64,000 bases of DNA from Bacteroidaceae bacterium (GCA_902362595.1 CABIXF010000010.1:39675-103674), one strand, 5' to 3'; shown: positions 26,176 through 35,611, counted from the stretch's first letter. The notes: generated by a model from the letters alone, not told the origin. Program-made: numbers and translations.

Positions 26176-27906
26176 TTAAGGAGAAACCAAAACAGCAGGC
26201 AGACTTTCTCCTTTTTCCCAAGAACGAAACGAAAGTTCAGGGTATGTGGTAGCTCCAGTTCCCTGAATCCATAGGTTCAGTGTGTGATATAAGTTTTCTA
26301 CAGTGATGGATTGCAGTGAGCCGTATTTCATGAGCGAATCGGATTTTAATACTGTATGGGCATTACCTGCAGGGGATTTACTGTTCGATTGAGGATAATA
26401 GCAGCATCTGATTACGTTGGTATACTCGGTGGCGAAACTGATGGGATTACATTTGTATGCGTTGCCAGTAACGTAACAGTTTTGAATTTCTCCGTTCAGA
26501 CTTTTTGTACAGATAAATCCTCCGAGTTTGGCTTTACTGAAGTTGCAGTTTGAAACGAAACAGTTCAGGATTTTTCCTTTGTTGTTGTAACGGACAATTC
26601 CACTGGCATAGTTTATGACACTTTTTAGCGAGATATTGTCTACCTGACAGTTGATAATCAGTCCTTCGTTTTGAGAGGATATGCTGCCGAATTCACTTTC
26701 ATCATCGACATTTTTGATGATGCAGTTTTTGATGATGCAGTTGTCAATGATACCTCTGTTAAGGCCGGCCAAAAAAGAGGCGCTTTTAGTGTCTTTCGTT
26801 TTATCGTATGTAGCTTCGCTGATAATCAGATTCTTGATGACACCTGATGGAGATACTCCACTGAACAGTCCTACATAATAGTAACCGAGATACGATTGCT
26901 GGAACAGGAGATTGCTGAGGCTGTGTCCTTGTCCGTCAAACGTGTCGTTAAACAGTCTCTTTTGTGAGCCATTGGCTGTGCCATACATGCCGATCATTTG
27001 TATTTTTGCGGCTTCTTCTGGCGTGAAGCTTAGATCGTTGTGCAGATAATAAGTTGTTGTTTCTCCAGTTGTTTCTCCGAATTCTTCCAGTGACCTGTTT
27101 TCGTATGTTTCTCCGTTTATCAGATGGGTAAATGCAATAAAATCTTCTACGGTTTCTATGCCGGGATCATTTCCTGACAGTTTGAGTGGGCAAGTATATT
27201 CGTAGCCTGCCAGAAAGGAGTGTGTTCCCATGGTCGTTTCAAGACTGTTCCCGTCGGGAGTAGAAATCTGGATGTGAACAGATTGGTTGGTTGGAGGTAG
27301 TAAGAAAGAATACTCTCCGGAATCGTTATGTTCCAATGTCAGAGGTATTTTAGCGTTTTGTAGGGACAGTTCTCCTGTCTCTGGTTGGATATCCGAAACG
27401 GAAGTGGAGGGGGTGAAGGTGATGCGTTCCAAGCGTTGGTTAAGATTATGTGATACCTGAAAAGTCAGACGGGAAAATAGATGGCTGAATGAAAGTCGTA
27501 TTTCTTCTCCTTGACGGAAATCTTTTTGGGAGCAGAGGATGTCAGGGAGCTTTCCTTCCTGATAAATGGAAGAGTGATTGCGATAGAATGGGGGATAAAA
27601 TGCACAGGTTTGTGCTTGGGAATGCTCGGTGTTCCAGGTGAGGTCGATATCACCTTCCCAGTAGCTGCCATTGTATGTCAGAAGGGTTCCTTCAGCAGTG
27701 AGTCCACCCTGGCTGTAGAATGTTATTTGGCTCCCTACCGGTAAGGATTGGGGGGTGGAATTGCGTGAAGAAGGATGAAAACCATTTATTTTTCCTCCTC
27801 GGATGTATGTAGTTTGGATGGTGGGCAGAAGGGTGTCGAGGGTGCATCCACCAAGGCACAATAATAAAACAAGTATCAGTTGGAGGCTAAAAAAGTTTGT
27901 TTTCAT
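26176..27906 (-). CDS. fimbrillin-like lipoprotein with GLUG-type C-terminal repeats
   Basis: The 576-residue protein has a lipoprotein signal (lipobox LGGC, cysteine 21). An N-terminal half then resembles fimbrillin-family (Mfa2/FimB-like) beta-sandwich domains (RLSFSHLFSRLTFQVSHNL is the typical central pattern). From about residue 310 there are repeats of about 25-30 residues (FDGQGHSLSNLLF, GVIKNLIISEATY, GIIDNCIIKNCII, GLIINCQVDN, GEIQNCYVTGN) of the GLUG beta-solenoid type. It is probably a surface or fimbria-associated protein. Confidence 0.75.
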   Translation of the reverse strand: MKTNFFSLQLILVLLLCLGGCTLDTLLPTIQTTYIRGGKINGFHPSSRNSTPQSLPVGSQITFYSQGGLTAEGTLLTYNGSYWEGDIDLTWNTEHSQAQTCAFYPPFYRNHSSIYQEGKLPDILCSQKDFRQGEEIRLSFSHLFSRLTFQVSHNLNQRLERITFTPSTSVSDIQPETGELSLQNAKIPLTLEHNDSGEYSFLLPPTNQSVHIQISTPDGNSLETTMGTHSFLAGYEYTCPLKLSGNDPGIETVEDFIAFTHLINGETYENRSLEEFGETTGETTTYYLHNDLSFTPEEAAKIQMIGMYGTANGSQKRLFNDTFDGQGHSLSNLLFQQSYLGYYYVGLFSGVSPSGVIKNLIISEATYDKTKDTKSASFLAGLNRGIIDNCIIKNCIIKNVDDESEFGSISSQNEGLIINCQVDNISLKSVINYASGIVRYNNKGKILNCFVSNCNFSKAKLGGFICTKSLNGEIQNCYVTGNAYKCNPISFATEYTNVIRCCYYPQSNSKSPAGNAHTVLKSDSLMKYGSLQSITVENLYHTLNLWIQGTGATTYPELSFRSWEKGESLPAVLVSP

Positions 27907-27978
27907 ATTTCTTTTTTTCTAGAATAACGTAGGTTTTCTGTTTCGTTTCCCGATTCTTTCGGGTAATTGAGGGTAAAG

Positions 27979-28009
27979 TTGTGTGTTCCATCGAAAAACT
28001 TTACCTTTG
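27979..28009 (+). promoter_or_regulatory. promoter of trmB-mrp
   Basis: TTG at 27979-27981 and TACCTTTG at 28002-28009 are 20 bp apart. The -7 match is exact, and the ATG of trmB follows 31 bp later. Confidence 0.6.
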
Positions 28010-28039
28010 CGGGCATTAAGGAAACGTTTCACGAAAAAT

Positions 28040-28798
28040 ATGGGAAAAGGAAAATTAGCGAAATTCGCAGATATGGCGGAATATCCGCATGTGTTTGAAT
28101 ATCCGTATTCGGTGGTGGATGAGGTCCCTTTCGAGATGAAGGGACGCTGGAACCAGGATTTCTTCAAGAACGAGAATCCGATTGTCCTGGAACTGGGATG
28201 CGGACGTGGGGAATACACCGTAGGACTGGCACGCCGCTATCCGGGCAAGAACTTCATCGGGGTGGACATCAAGGGAGCCCGCATGTGGACGGGAGCCACC
28301 GAAGCACTGAATGAAGGTTTGAAGAATGTGGCTTTTTTGCGTACCAACATCGAAATCATCGACCGCTTCTTTGTGCCGGGTGAGGTGAGCGAAATCTGGC
28401 TGACTTTCTCGGACCCTCAGATGAAGAAGGCTACCAAGCGCCTGACTTCTACCTATTTCATGAACCGTTACCGCCGTTTCCTGATTCCGGACGGACTGGT
28501 ACACCTGAAGACGGACAGTAATTTTATGTTTACCTATACTAAATATATGGTAGAGGCCAATCATTTCCCGGTAGAATTCATCACCGACGATTTGTATCAC
28601 TCCGGCATGGACGATGACATTCTGAGCATCCGCACCTATTACGAACAGCAGTGGCTCGATCGCGGCCTGAACATCAAGTACATCCAGTTCCGTCTGCCGC
28701 AGGAAGGAGAACTTCAGGAACCCGACGTGGAAATCGAACTGGACGATTACCGGAGCTACAACCGGAGCAAGCGGAGCGGACTGAAAACAAGCAAATGA
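28040..28798 (+). CDS. trmB: tRNA (guanine-N7-)-methyltransferase
   Basis: The 252-residue SAM-dependent enzyme makes m7G at position 46 of tRNA. Visible motifs are the SAM site [16 protein letters not shown], the acidic loop [10 protein letters not shown], and the TrmB signature [19 protein letters not shown]. The ATG at 28040 ([12 protein letters not shown]) follows a promoter; an upstream non-ATG start would begin near the -33 element. It is 17 bp before mrp, on one transcript. Confidence 0.94.
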   Translation: MGKGKLAKFADMAEYPHVFEYPYSVVDEVPFEMKGRWNQDFFKNENPIVLELGCGRGEYTVGLARRYPGKNFIGVDIKGARMWTGATEALNEGLKNVAFLRTNIEIIDRFFVPGEVSEIWLTFSDPQMKKATKRLTSTYFMNRYRRFLIPDGLVHLKTDSNFMFTYTKYMVEANHFPVEFITDDLYHSGMDDDILSIRTYYEQQWLDRGLNIKYIQFRLPQEGELQEPDVEIELDDYRSYNRSKRSGLKTSK

Positions 28799-28815
28799 TT
28801 TAAAACTGAAAAGAT

Positions 28816-29913
28816 ATGACACTTTATCCGAAATTGATTATGGACGCACTGGCTACGGTGCGTTATCCGGGCAACGGAAAAAATATTGTGGAAGCGGAGA
28901 TGGTGGCCGACAATCTTCGCATTGACGGGATGAAGGTAAGTTTCTCGCTGATATTTGAGAAGCCGACCGACCCTTTCATGAAATCGGTAGTCAAATCGGC
29001 TGAAACCGCCATTCATACCTATGTGTCGAAGGATGTGGAGGTGACGATTGCCACCGAAAGCAAGCAGGCAGCCCGCCCCGAACCGGGCAAGATGTTGCCG
29101 CAGGTGAAAAACGTGATTGCTGTGTCTTCCGGTAAAGGAGGAGTGGGTAAGTCTACGGTAGCCGCCAACCTGGCAGTGGCTTTGGCCAAACTGGGTTACA
29201 AGGTAGGTTTGCTGGATGCGGACATTTTCGGTCCTTCGGTGCCTAAGATGTTCCAGGTGGAAGACGCTCGTCCGTATGCAGAAGAAGTGAACGGCCGCGA
29301 CCTGATTGTACCGGTTGAAAAATACGGCATCAAACTGCTTTCCATCGGTTTCTTTGTAGACCCAGATCAGGCTACGCTGTGGCGTGGCGGTATGGCCAGC
29401 AATGCCCTGAAGCAGCTGGTAGCCGATGCCAACTGGGGCGAACTGGATTATTTCGTACTGGATACTCCTCCGGGCACCAGTGACATCCATCTGACCTTAC
29501 TCCAGACCTTGGCCATTACAGGAGCCGTGATTGTCAGCACTCCGCAGCAAGTGGCACTGGCCGATGCACGTAAGGGTATCAACATGTACACCAACGACAA
29601 GGTGAACGTGCCTATCCTCGGGCTGGTGGAAAACATGGCGTGGTTCACTCCAGCCGAACTTCCTGGCAACAAGTACTACCTGTTTGGCAAGGAAGGTACC
29701 AAACGCTTGGCAGAAGAGCTGCATGTGCCGCTGCTCGGACAGATTCCTATCGTGCAGAGCATTTGCGAAAGTGGCGATGCAGGTACACCGGCTGCCCTCG
29801 ATGAAAATTCAGTCACCGGTATGGCCTTTATGGATTTGGCACGCAACGTCGTGATACAGACTGAAAAGCGCAATGCCGAACAGGCACCTACGGAGATTGT
29901 GCATACACATTGA
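28816..29913 (+). CDS. mrp: Mrp/ApbC-family iron-sulfur carrier ATPase
   Basis: The 365-residue protein has an N-terminal MIP18/DUF59 domain (about 1-85) and a ParA/MinD-like P-loop ATPase. The deviant Walker A motif is SSGKGGVGKST, with switch motifs LLDADIFGPSVP and LDTPPGTSD. The family holds and transfers Fe-S clusters in the cytosol. The Cys-x-x-Cys pair that usually follows VENM is missing here (VENMAWFTPAELPGN), so cluster binding must use other residues or a partner. Confidence 0.92.
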   Translation: MTLYPKLIMDALATVRYPGNGKNIVEAEMVADNLRIDGMKVSFSLIFEKPTDPFMKSVVKSAETAIHTYVSKDVEVTIATESKQAARPEPGKMLPQVKNVIAVSSGKGGVGKSTVAANLAVALAKLGYKVGLLDADIFGPSVPKMFQVEDARPYAEEVNGRDLIVPVEKYGIKLLSIGFFVDPDQATLWRGGMASNALKQLVADANWGELDYFVLDTPPGTSDIHLTLLQTLAITGAVIVSTPQQVALADARKGINMYTNDKVNVPILGLVENMAWFTPAELPGNKYYLFGKEGTKRLAEELHVPLLGQIPIVQSICESGDAGTPAALDENSVTGMAFMDLARNVVIQTEKRNAEQAPTEIVHTH

Positions 29914-29937
29914 TAAGAAAATAAATCGAACAGAAAG

Positions 29938-29970
29938 AAGCGGAGGCTGGGATGAGTCTTCGCTTTTTTT
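29938..29970 (+). terminator. terminator after mrp
   Basis: AAGCGGAG (29938-29945) pairs, with a G-U pair, with CTTCGCTT ending in T7. The hairpin starts 24 bp after the stop codon. It is distinct from the palindrome array that follows. Confidence 0.65.
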
Positions 29971-30034
29971 GTATCTTCCTGATTCATACATCTTTTACTG
30001 CTGGAGTTTTCTTTGAAACCACTAGGCGAATTCT

Positions 30035-30118
30035 CTGTCCCACAGTGTGGGATATAAAAACCACAGTGTGGGATACATATTTCACACTGTGGAATACAAA
30101 TCCCGCAGTGTGAAACAG
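30035..30118. repeat. four-unit phased palindrome array, 21-bp period
   Basis: Four units share the core CACA-S-TGTG. Their centres are at 30045, 30066, 30087 and 30108, exactly 21 bp apart. The first is a perfect dyad, CCCACAGTGTGGG; the others keep TGTG on the right in all four units and CACA (CGCA in the fourth) on the left, while flanks vary. It lies between mrp and dinB, which converge, as the array at 3207 lies between another convergent pair, but the sequence is unrelated. Confidence 0.9.
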
Positions 30119-30177
30119 AGATGATTCAAGTACGTTTGTAGTTATGGTTAGGGGAGGTTCGGAGAATAGGTGGTGGG

Positions 30178-31278
30178 TCATTCCTCTTTAAACTCCAGCT
30201 CTAGTTGGATGGGGCCGGAAGCGGCGATTGTGTCTCCTTCCTTTTCTTCCGGAGGATTGGACACAGACAGCCCTAGCAGGCGGATGGCATGCTGACTGTG
30301 GTCTACTCCCTTCAGGAGCCGTTTGGCCAAAGGAAGAATCTCTTCCAAGCGTTGCAGAGGCTGCCGTACACTAACACTGCGGGTAATCTGGGAAAAGTCA
30401 TCGAATTTGACCTTCAGGGTGAGGGTGTTCCCCTTGAAGTCCTTGGCTTTCAGCCGCTCAATGAGTTCACGCGCCACGTGATACAGCTCGATGATGAGGG
30501 CCATCTCGGCTGAGATATCTTTTTCCAGCGTATGTTCGCAGCCGATGGACTTGCGGATGCGGACGGCTTCCACGGGTCGGTCGTCGATGCCGCGGGCGAA
30601 ATTGAAATAAATGAGGCCGTTCTTTCCAAACTGCCGTTGCAGCATTTCCAAGGAGCATTGTCGGAGGGTATCCCCGTTGTAAATGCCCAGTGTGTGCATC
30701 TTTTTGGCCGTGATGGGCCCCACTCCCCAGAAAGCTTCGATGGGCAGATGCCGGATAAACTCTTCGGCCTGGTCGGGATGAATGGTGCAGAGTCCGTCGG
30801 GCTTCCGGTAGTCGGAGGCTATCTTTGCCAGAAATTTGTTGTAGGACACCCCGGCTGAGGCTACCAGATGAAGGTCCTGGCGGATGCGCTGCTTGATTTC
30901 TCGGGCAATGTCTACGGCCAGGGGAATCCCTTTCTTGTTGTGGGTGACGTCCAGAAAGGCTTCATCCAGCGAAATGGGTTCGATGAGGTCGGTATATTCG
31001 TGGAAAATCTCGTGAATCTGTGCCGATACGCTTTTGTACACCTCCATCCGGCCCTCCACGAAGATAAGTTGCGGGCACAGTTTCTTGGCCTTTTGAGACG
31101 ACATGGCCGAACGTACCCCGAATTTGCGGGCCTCATAGCTGGCGGCAGCCACTACACCCCTTTTTTCCGCATGCCCCACTGCAATGGGCTTTCCTTTCAG
31201 TTCAGGATGGTCACGCTGCTCGACCGACGCATAGAAAGCGTCCATGTCTATATGAATGATTTTCCGTTCGGTATTCAT
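30178..31278 (-). CDS. dinB: DNA polymerase IV (Y family)
   Basis: The 366-residue polymerase performs error-prone translesion synthesis. It has the catalytic motif HIDMDAFYASVEQRD, the second acidic site SLDEAFLDV, the HhH region FWGVGPITAKKMHTLGI and the little-finger domain (KSIGCEHTLEKDI onwards). The ATG at 31278 (MNTERKIIHID) replaces a longer non-ATG start. The C-terminal tail ends in QLELEF, resembling a beta-clamp-binding motif (QLxLF-type). No LexA-like operator was recognised. Confidence 0.94.
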   Translation of the reverse strand: MNTERKIIHIDMDAFYASVEQRDHPELKGKPIAVGHAEKRGVVAAASYEARKFGVRSAMSSQKAKKLCPQLIFVEGRMEVYKSVSAQIHEIFHEYTDLIEPISLDEAFLDVTHNKKGIPLAVDIAREIKQRIRQDLHLVASAGVSYNKFLAKIASDYRKPDGLCTIHPDQAEEFIRHLPIEAFWGVGPITAKKMHTLGIYNGDTLRQCSLEMLQRQFGKNGLIYFNFARGIDDRPVEAVRIRKSIGCEHTLEKDISAEMALIIELYHVARELIERLKAKDFKGNTLTLKVKFDDFSQITRSVSVRQPLQRLEEILPLAKRLLKGVDHSQHAIRLLGLSVSNPPEEKEGDTIAASGPIQLELEFKEE

Positions 31279-31318
31279 GGAAGGGCTGATAGCTTTTCTG
31301 CAAAAAAACAAAACATTC

Positions 31319-31350
31319 TTGGGATATCCTAAAAATCATTTGTATTTTTG
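31319..31350 (+). promoter_or_regulatory. promoter of the Sua5/YrdC-like gene
   Basis: TTG at 31319-31321 and TATTTTTG at 31343-31350 are 21 bp apart. The ATG at 31405 or 31408 lies about 55 bp downstream. Confidence 0.5.
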
Positions 31351-31404
31351 CTGTTTGTAAAATCGCTTTTAATGACTTTTTGACCACAAAAAACTAAAGA
31401 TATT

Positions 31405-31971
31405 ATGATGAAAGATGAAATTAAGAAAGCCTGCGAGGTGATGCAGAAGGGAGGAGTGATCCTCTATCCTACGGATACCGTGTGGGGGATAGGATGTGAT
31501 GCCACGAACGAGGAGGCGGTGAAGCGCGTGTTTGAAATCAAGCAGCGTGCCGACAGCAAAGCCATGCTGGTGTTGGTGGACAGTCCGGTGAAAGTGGATT
31601 TTTACGTACAGGATGTGCCTTCGGTGGCATGGGATTTGATTGAAATGACGACCAAGCCCCTGACCATCATTTACGACGGGGCACGCAACCTGGCTCCTAA
31701 CCTGATTGCTGCCGATGGCAGTGTAGGCATCCGTGTCACTTCGGAAGAGTTCTCCAAACAGCTGTGTTTCCGTTTCCGTAAGGCCATCGTGTCTACTTCG
31801 GCCAATATTAGCGGACAGCCGGCTCCGGCTGTATTCAGTGAAATCAGCGAAGAAATCAAGCAGGCTGTGGATTATGTGGTCGATTATCGCCGGGAAGAAA
31901 CCGGACATCCGAAACCTTCCAGCATCATCAAGCTGGGTAAAGGAGGCGTAGTAAAGATTATTAGAGAATAA
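31405..31971 (+). CDS. L-threonylcarbamoyladenylate synthase (Sua5/YciO/YrdC family)
   Basis: The 188-residue protein has the YrdC fold with GGVILYPTDTVWGIGCDAT, the nucleotide-binding KQRADSKAMLVLV and the motif STSANISGQPAP. It is predicted to make threonylcarbamoyl-AMP for the t6A37 modification of ANN-decoding tRNAs. It is a single-domain TsaC/YciO-sized protein; YciO-type paralogues with other roles cannot be excluded. Two ATGs are adjacent (MM). The ClC gene follows by 12 bp. Confidence 0.87.
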   Translation: MMKDEIKKACEVMQKGGVILYPTDTVWGIGCDATNEEAVKRVFEIKQRADSKAMLVLVDSPVKVDFYVQDVPSVAWDLIEMTTKPLTIIYDGARNLAPNLIAADGSVGIRVTSEEFSKQLCFRFRKAIVSTSANISGQPAPAVFSEISEEIKQAVDYVVDYRREETGHPKPSSIIKLGKGGVVKIIRE

Positions 31972-31983
31972 ATAGTTCCTTTC

Positions 31984-33783
31984 ATGAAAGTGGTAGATGA
32001 GAAAAACGGACTGCTGCAGGGATTTCTTCATTGGAGGGAGAAACACATAAAAGACAAGCAGTTCGTCTTGATTTTAAGTTTCCTGGTAGGAATCTTTACG
32101 GCCTTGGCCGCTTTTTTGTTGAAATTTCTCGTGGAGTACATCAAGGAGTTCCTGACAGAGAACTTCGATTCCACAGGTGTAAACTGGCTGTATTTGGTTT
32201 ATCCGGTAGTGGGTATCTTCCTGACCGGACTGTTCATTCGCAAAGTGGTGCGCGATGACATCAGCCACGGTGTGACCAAAATCCTGTATGCCATATCGCG
32301 GAAGCAGAGCCGTATCAAGCGGCATAATGTGTGGTCTTCTATTTTTGCCTCTGCCATCACCATCGGTTGTGGTGGGTCTGTAGGAGCCGAAGCCCCGATT
32401 GTGCTGACAGGTTCTGCCATCGGGTCGAATCTGGGCAGTATTTTCCGCATGGACCACAAGACGCTGATGTTGCTGGTGGGCTGTGGAGCCGCTGGAGCCG
32501 TTTCGGGCATTTTCAAGGCCCCGATTGCGGGTGTGGTGTTTACGCTGGAAGTGCTGATGATTGATTTGACCATGGCTTCGTTGCTGCCTTTGCTGATTAC
32601 CAGTGTGACGGCGGCTTCTGTGTCGTATCTGCTGACGGGTACGGAAGCCATGTTCCAGTTTCACCTGGATTATCCGTTCTCGCTGGAACGTATTCCCTAT
32701 GCCATTGCATTGGGTATCTTCTGCGGTTTGGTGGCATGGTATTTCACCCGCTCCATGAACTGGATTGAAAATATTTTCCGCCGTTACAGCAATCCATACG
32801 TGAAGTTTGTCATTGGAGGTGCGATGTTGAGTATTCTGATTTTCTTGTTCCCGCCGCTCTACGGTGAAGGATACGACACCATTTCATTGTTGCTCAACGG
32901 AACCTCTTCGGCCGACTGGGATACGGTGATGAACAATTCTTTGTTTTATGGCAACTCCCATTTGCTGGTACTGTATCTGATACTGATAATTCTGTTTAAG
33001 GTATTTGCTTCCAGTGCGACGAATGGCGGTGGCGGTTGCGGTGGTATCTTCGCTCCGAGTCTGTTTCTGGGCTGCATTGCCGGTTTCGTATTTTCCTACG
33101 TCTGCAATGAGTTCCATTTGGGGGGGACCTACATTCCGGAGAAAAACTTCGCCCTGATGGGAATGGCCGGGCTGATGTCGGGTGTCATGCATGCGCCGCT
33201 CACCGGTATCTTCCTGATTGCGGAGCTGACTGGAGGATATGACCTGTTCCTGCCGCTGATGATTGTGTCTGTATGCGCCTACCTGACCATTATCGTATTC
33301 GAACCGCACAGTATCTACTCTATGCGTCTGGCTAAGAGTGGCGAGCTGATTACCCACCATAAAGACAAGGCTGCGCTGACCATGATGAGCATGGAGAGCG
33401 TGATTGAAACTGATTTCCAGGTGGTTCGTCCGGACATGGATCTGGGAGAGATGGTGAAGGCGATTTCCAAATCCGCTCGTAATCTGTTCCCGGTGGTCGA
33501 TGTGCACAATGAGTTGCTTGGGGTCGTGATTCTGAACGATATCCGTAACATTATTTTCCGTCAGGAACTGTATCACAAGTACCATGTGGAGAATTTTATG
33601 GTGGCTCCCAAGGCACGTATCATTACCACAGACTCTATGGAGGACGTGATGGATAAGTTTGACAAGACTGGCTCCTGGAATCTTCCGGTGGTGGATGAAG
33701 ACAACAAGTACATTGGCTTCGTGTCCAAGTCGCGTATCCTGTCGACGTACCGTCAGGTGATGGTGGATTTTTCAGCAGAATAA
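31984..33783 (+). CDS. ClC-family chloride channel/transporter with CBS pair
   Basis: The 599-residue protein has ten or more membrane segments (about 25-430) and two CBS domains at the C-terminus (about 460-590; VIETDFQVVRPDMDLGEMV and VAPKARIITTDSMEDVMD). Selectivity-filter motifs are present: GCGGSVGAEAP, which keeps the gating glutamate, and GGGGCGGIFAPSLF. The retained glutamate is compatible with chloride/proton exchange. CBS domains suggest regulation by adenine nucleotides. Confidence 0.92.
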   Translation: MKVVDEKNGLLQGFLHWREKHIKDKQFVLILSFLVGIFTALAAFLLKFLVEYIKEFLTENFDSTGVNWLYLVYPVVGIFLTGLFIRKVVRDDISHGVTKILYAISRKQSRIKRHNVWSSIFASAITIGCGGSVGAEAPIVLTGSAIGSNLGSIFRMDHKTLMLLVGCGAAGAVSGIFKAPIAGVVFTLEVLMIDLTMASLLPLLITSVTAASVSYLLTGTEAMFQFHLDYPFSLERIPYAIALGIFCGLVAWYFTRSMNWIENIFRRYSNPYVKFVIGGAMLSILIFLFPPLYGEGYDTISLLLNGTSSADWDTVMNNSLFYGNSHLLVLYLILIILFKVFASSATNGGGGCGGIFAPSLFLGCIAGFVFSYVCNEFHLGGTYIPEKNFALMGMAGLMSGVMHAPLTGIFLIAELTGGYDLFLPLMIVSVCAYLTIIVFEPHSIYSMRLAKSGELITHHKDKAALTMMSMESVIETDFQVVRPDMDLGEMVKAISKSARNLFPVVDVHNELLGVVILNDIRNIIFRQELYHKYHVENFMVAPKARIITTDSMEDVMDKFDKTGSWNLPVVDEDNKYIGFVSKSRILSTYRQVMVDFSAE

Positions 33784-33799
33784 ACAACAAACAAGAAAT

Positions 33800-34771
33800 A
33801 TGGAAAAGAAAGACTTACGAATCGTATATATGGGTACCCCTGAATTTGCCGTGGAAAGCTTGAAGCGCCTGGTGGAAGGGGGCTATCAGGTGGTAGGAGT
33901 CATTACGATGCCCGACAAGCCCATGGGGCGGCATGGAAGTGTTCTCCAGCCTAGCCCGGTGAAACAGTATGCCGTATCGCAGGGGCTGAAGGTGCTCCAG
34001 CCGGAAAAACTGAAAAACGAAGAGTTTCTGGAAGAGCTGAGGGCCCTGAAAGCCGACTTGCAGATTGTCGTGGCTTTCCGCATGCTGCCGGAAGTGGTGT
34101 GGAACATGCCTAGTCTGGGTACGTTCAACCTGCACGCCTCTTTGTTGCCGCAATATCGTGGGGCAGCTCCTATCAACTGGGCGGTCATCAACGGAGAGAC
34201 TGAAACCGGAATTACGACTTTTTTCCTGAAGCATGAAATTGATACTGGAGAAATTATCGATCAGGTGCGGGTACCCATTGCCGATACGGACAATGTGGAA
34301 GTGGTGTACGACAAACTGATGAAACTGGGGGGCGACCTCGTGGTGAAGACGGTGGATGCCATTCTGGAGGGAAATGTCAAGACCATTCCGCAAGAGCAGC
34401 TGGCTACGGCTGCGGAATTGCGTCCGGCTCCCAAAATTTTCAAGGAGACCTGCCGTATTGACTGGAATGCCGGGGTGAAGAAAGTGTATGATTTTGTGCG
34501 TGGACTTTCTCCTTATCCAGCCGCGTGGACGGAGTTGCATCAGGGGGAAGCGGCTCCCATGTCGTTGAAGATTTTTAAAACGGAAAAGGTGTTTACTCCT
34601 CATTCCTTGAAACCGGGAACGGTAGTGACAGATAAGAAAACTTATTTCCACATCGCTTCAACCGATGGCTTCCTGCGTGTGTTGTCGTTGCAGCTGGCCG
34701 GAAAGAAACGGATGGACGTGGCCGATTTCCTTCGCGGGTATCGCCATGTGGAAGACTCTTATGTGGAATAG
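33800..34771 (+). CDS. fmt: methionyl-tRNA formyltransferase
   Basis: The 323-residue enzyme formylates initiator Met-tRNA. It has RIVYMGTPEFAVESLKRL at the N-terminus and the folate-site motif HASLLPQYRGAAPINWAVIN with the catalytic region ETGITTFFLKHEIDTGEII. The OB-fold C-terminal domain covers about 205-323. It begins 16 bp after the ClC gene and is probably on the same transcript. It is convergent with the NigD-like gene, with only 23 bp between them. Confidence 0.96.
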   Translation: MEKKDLRIVYMGTPEFAVESLKRLVEGGYQVVGVITMPDKPMGRHGSVLQPSPVKQYAVSQGLKVLQPEKLKNEEFLEELRALKADLQIVVAFRMLPEVVWNMPSLGTFNLHASLLPQYRGAAPINWAVINGETETGITTFFLKHEIDTGEIIDQVRVPIADTDNVEVVYDKLMKLGGDLVVKTVDAILEGNVKTIPQEQLATAAELRPAPKIFKETCRIDWNAGVKKVYDFVRGLSPYPAAWTELHQGEAAPMSLKIFKTEKVFTPHSLKPGTVVTDKKTYFHIASTDGFLRVLSLQLAGKKRMDVADFLRGYRHVEDSYVE

Positions 34772-34794
34772 AAATAACCGAAAGGCGGTGACTT

Positions 34795-35511
34795 TTAAAA
34801 GGTGACGGTAGTGTATGCAGCACTTCCGTCATATTTTTTATAAAGGATACGGAAGCCCTTGAATTCCGGATTCTTATATTGGGGAATACTTGAAAGATTA
34901 AAGGATACAACGCCCCAGTAACTATTAATCTGTACATCTGTTTCCGGATTATGGCGAAGTTCTACGGGGAGTAACCCGTTTTCATCTAGTTGTGCATTAT
35001 CTGAAACCAGCAGACTGATGCGATGGCTTATATTTTCATTGTAGCCTTTTATTTCATATTGTATGTTTAAGTGCTCCTGACTGACGGTGGTGGAAGTAAT
35101 TGGAATAGGAGCAGTTCCAAAAGTATCGTTGACTGCAGTTTCTGCAGTTCCAGACTGTATGATGTTGGCGTCTTTCGTCAATACCTTATAAAGACTGATA
35201 ACTTCCACTTCCTTCATCTCCAAACTATCGCTTTTCTGCTGACTGTCAAGAAACAAAACTTCCAGTAAGACTCTTTGCCCGAGTGCATTTGCATTGTTCT
35301 TTATGAAAATATCCGTGTTCATGGGTAATAAAGGACCATAACTGTCCGAATGGACGGTCAATCGTGCTGTATTGACTACTGTACCTAATGTGGAGAAGCT
35401 TCCAATTCCTGATGATTGCAAGAGTTCATCATCGTGGCTTGTACAGGAAGTTCCTATTTCGCACAATAAAACTAACAAGAAGAGAAGTAATGTATTTTTA
35501 TTCCATTTCAT
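34795..35511 (-). CDS. NigD-like lipoprotein
   Basis: The 238-residue protein has a lipoprotein signal (lipobox GTSC, cysteine about 23). Its pattern is GIGSFSTLGTVVNTARLTV, then GQRVLLEVLFLDSQ, then ISLYKVLTKD. This is the layout of the NigD/NigD-like family of Bacteroidales, which has an N-terminal OB-like and a C-terminal beta domain. The biochemical role of the family is not established. The ATG at 35511 is chosen because it starts the signal peptide; earlier codons encode a non-signal extension. Confidence 0.75.
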   Translation of the reverse strand: MKWNKNTLLLFLLVLLCEIGTSCTSHDDELLQSSGIGSFSTLGTVVNTARLTVHSDSYGPLLPMNTDIFIKNNANALGQRVLLEVLFLDSQQKSDSLEMKEVEVISLYKVLTKDANIIQSGTAETAVNDTFGTAPIPITSTTVSQEHLNIQYEIKGYNENISHRISLLVSDNAQLDENGLLPVELRHNPETDVQINSYWGVVSFNLSSIPQYKNPEFKGFRILYKKYDGSAAYTTVTF

Positions 35512-35611
35512 GTCTGAATGATTCTTTACCTGATAAATGCAATGAAAGGTGAATACTGCATCTTTTTTAGTTAAAAACATTTTAACGAAGAATTTCGAAA
35601 TAAAGGTGCAG

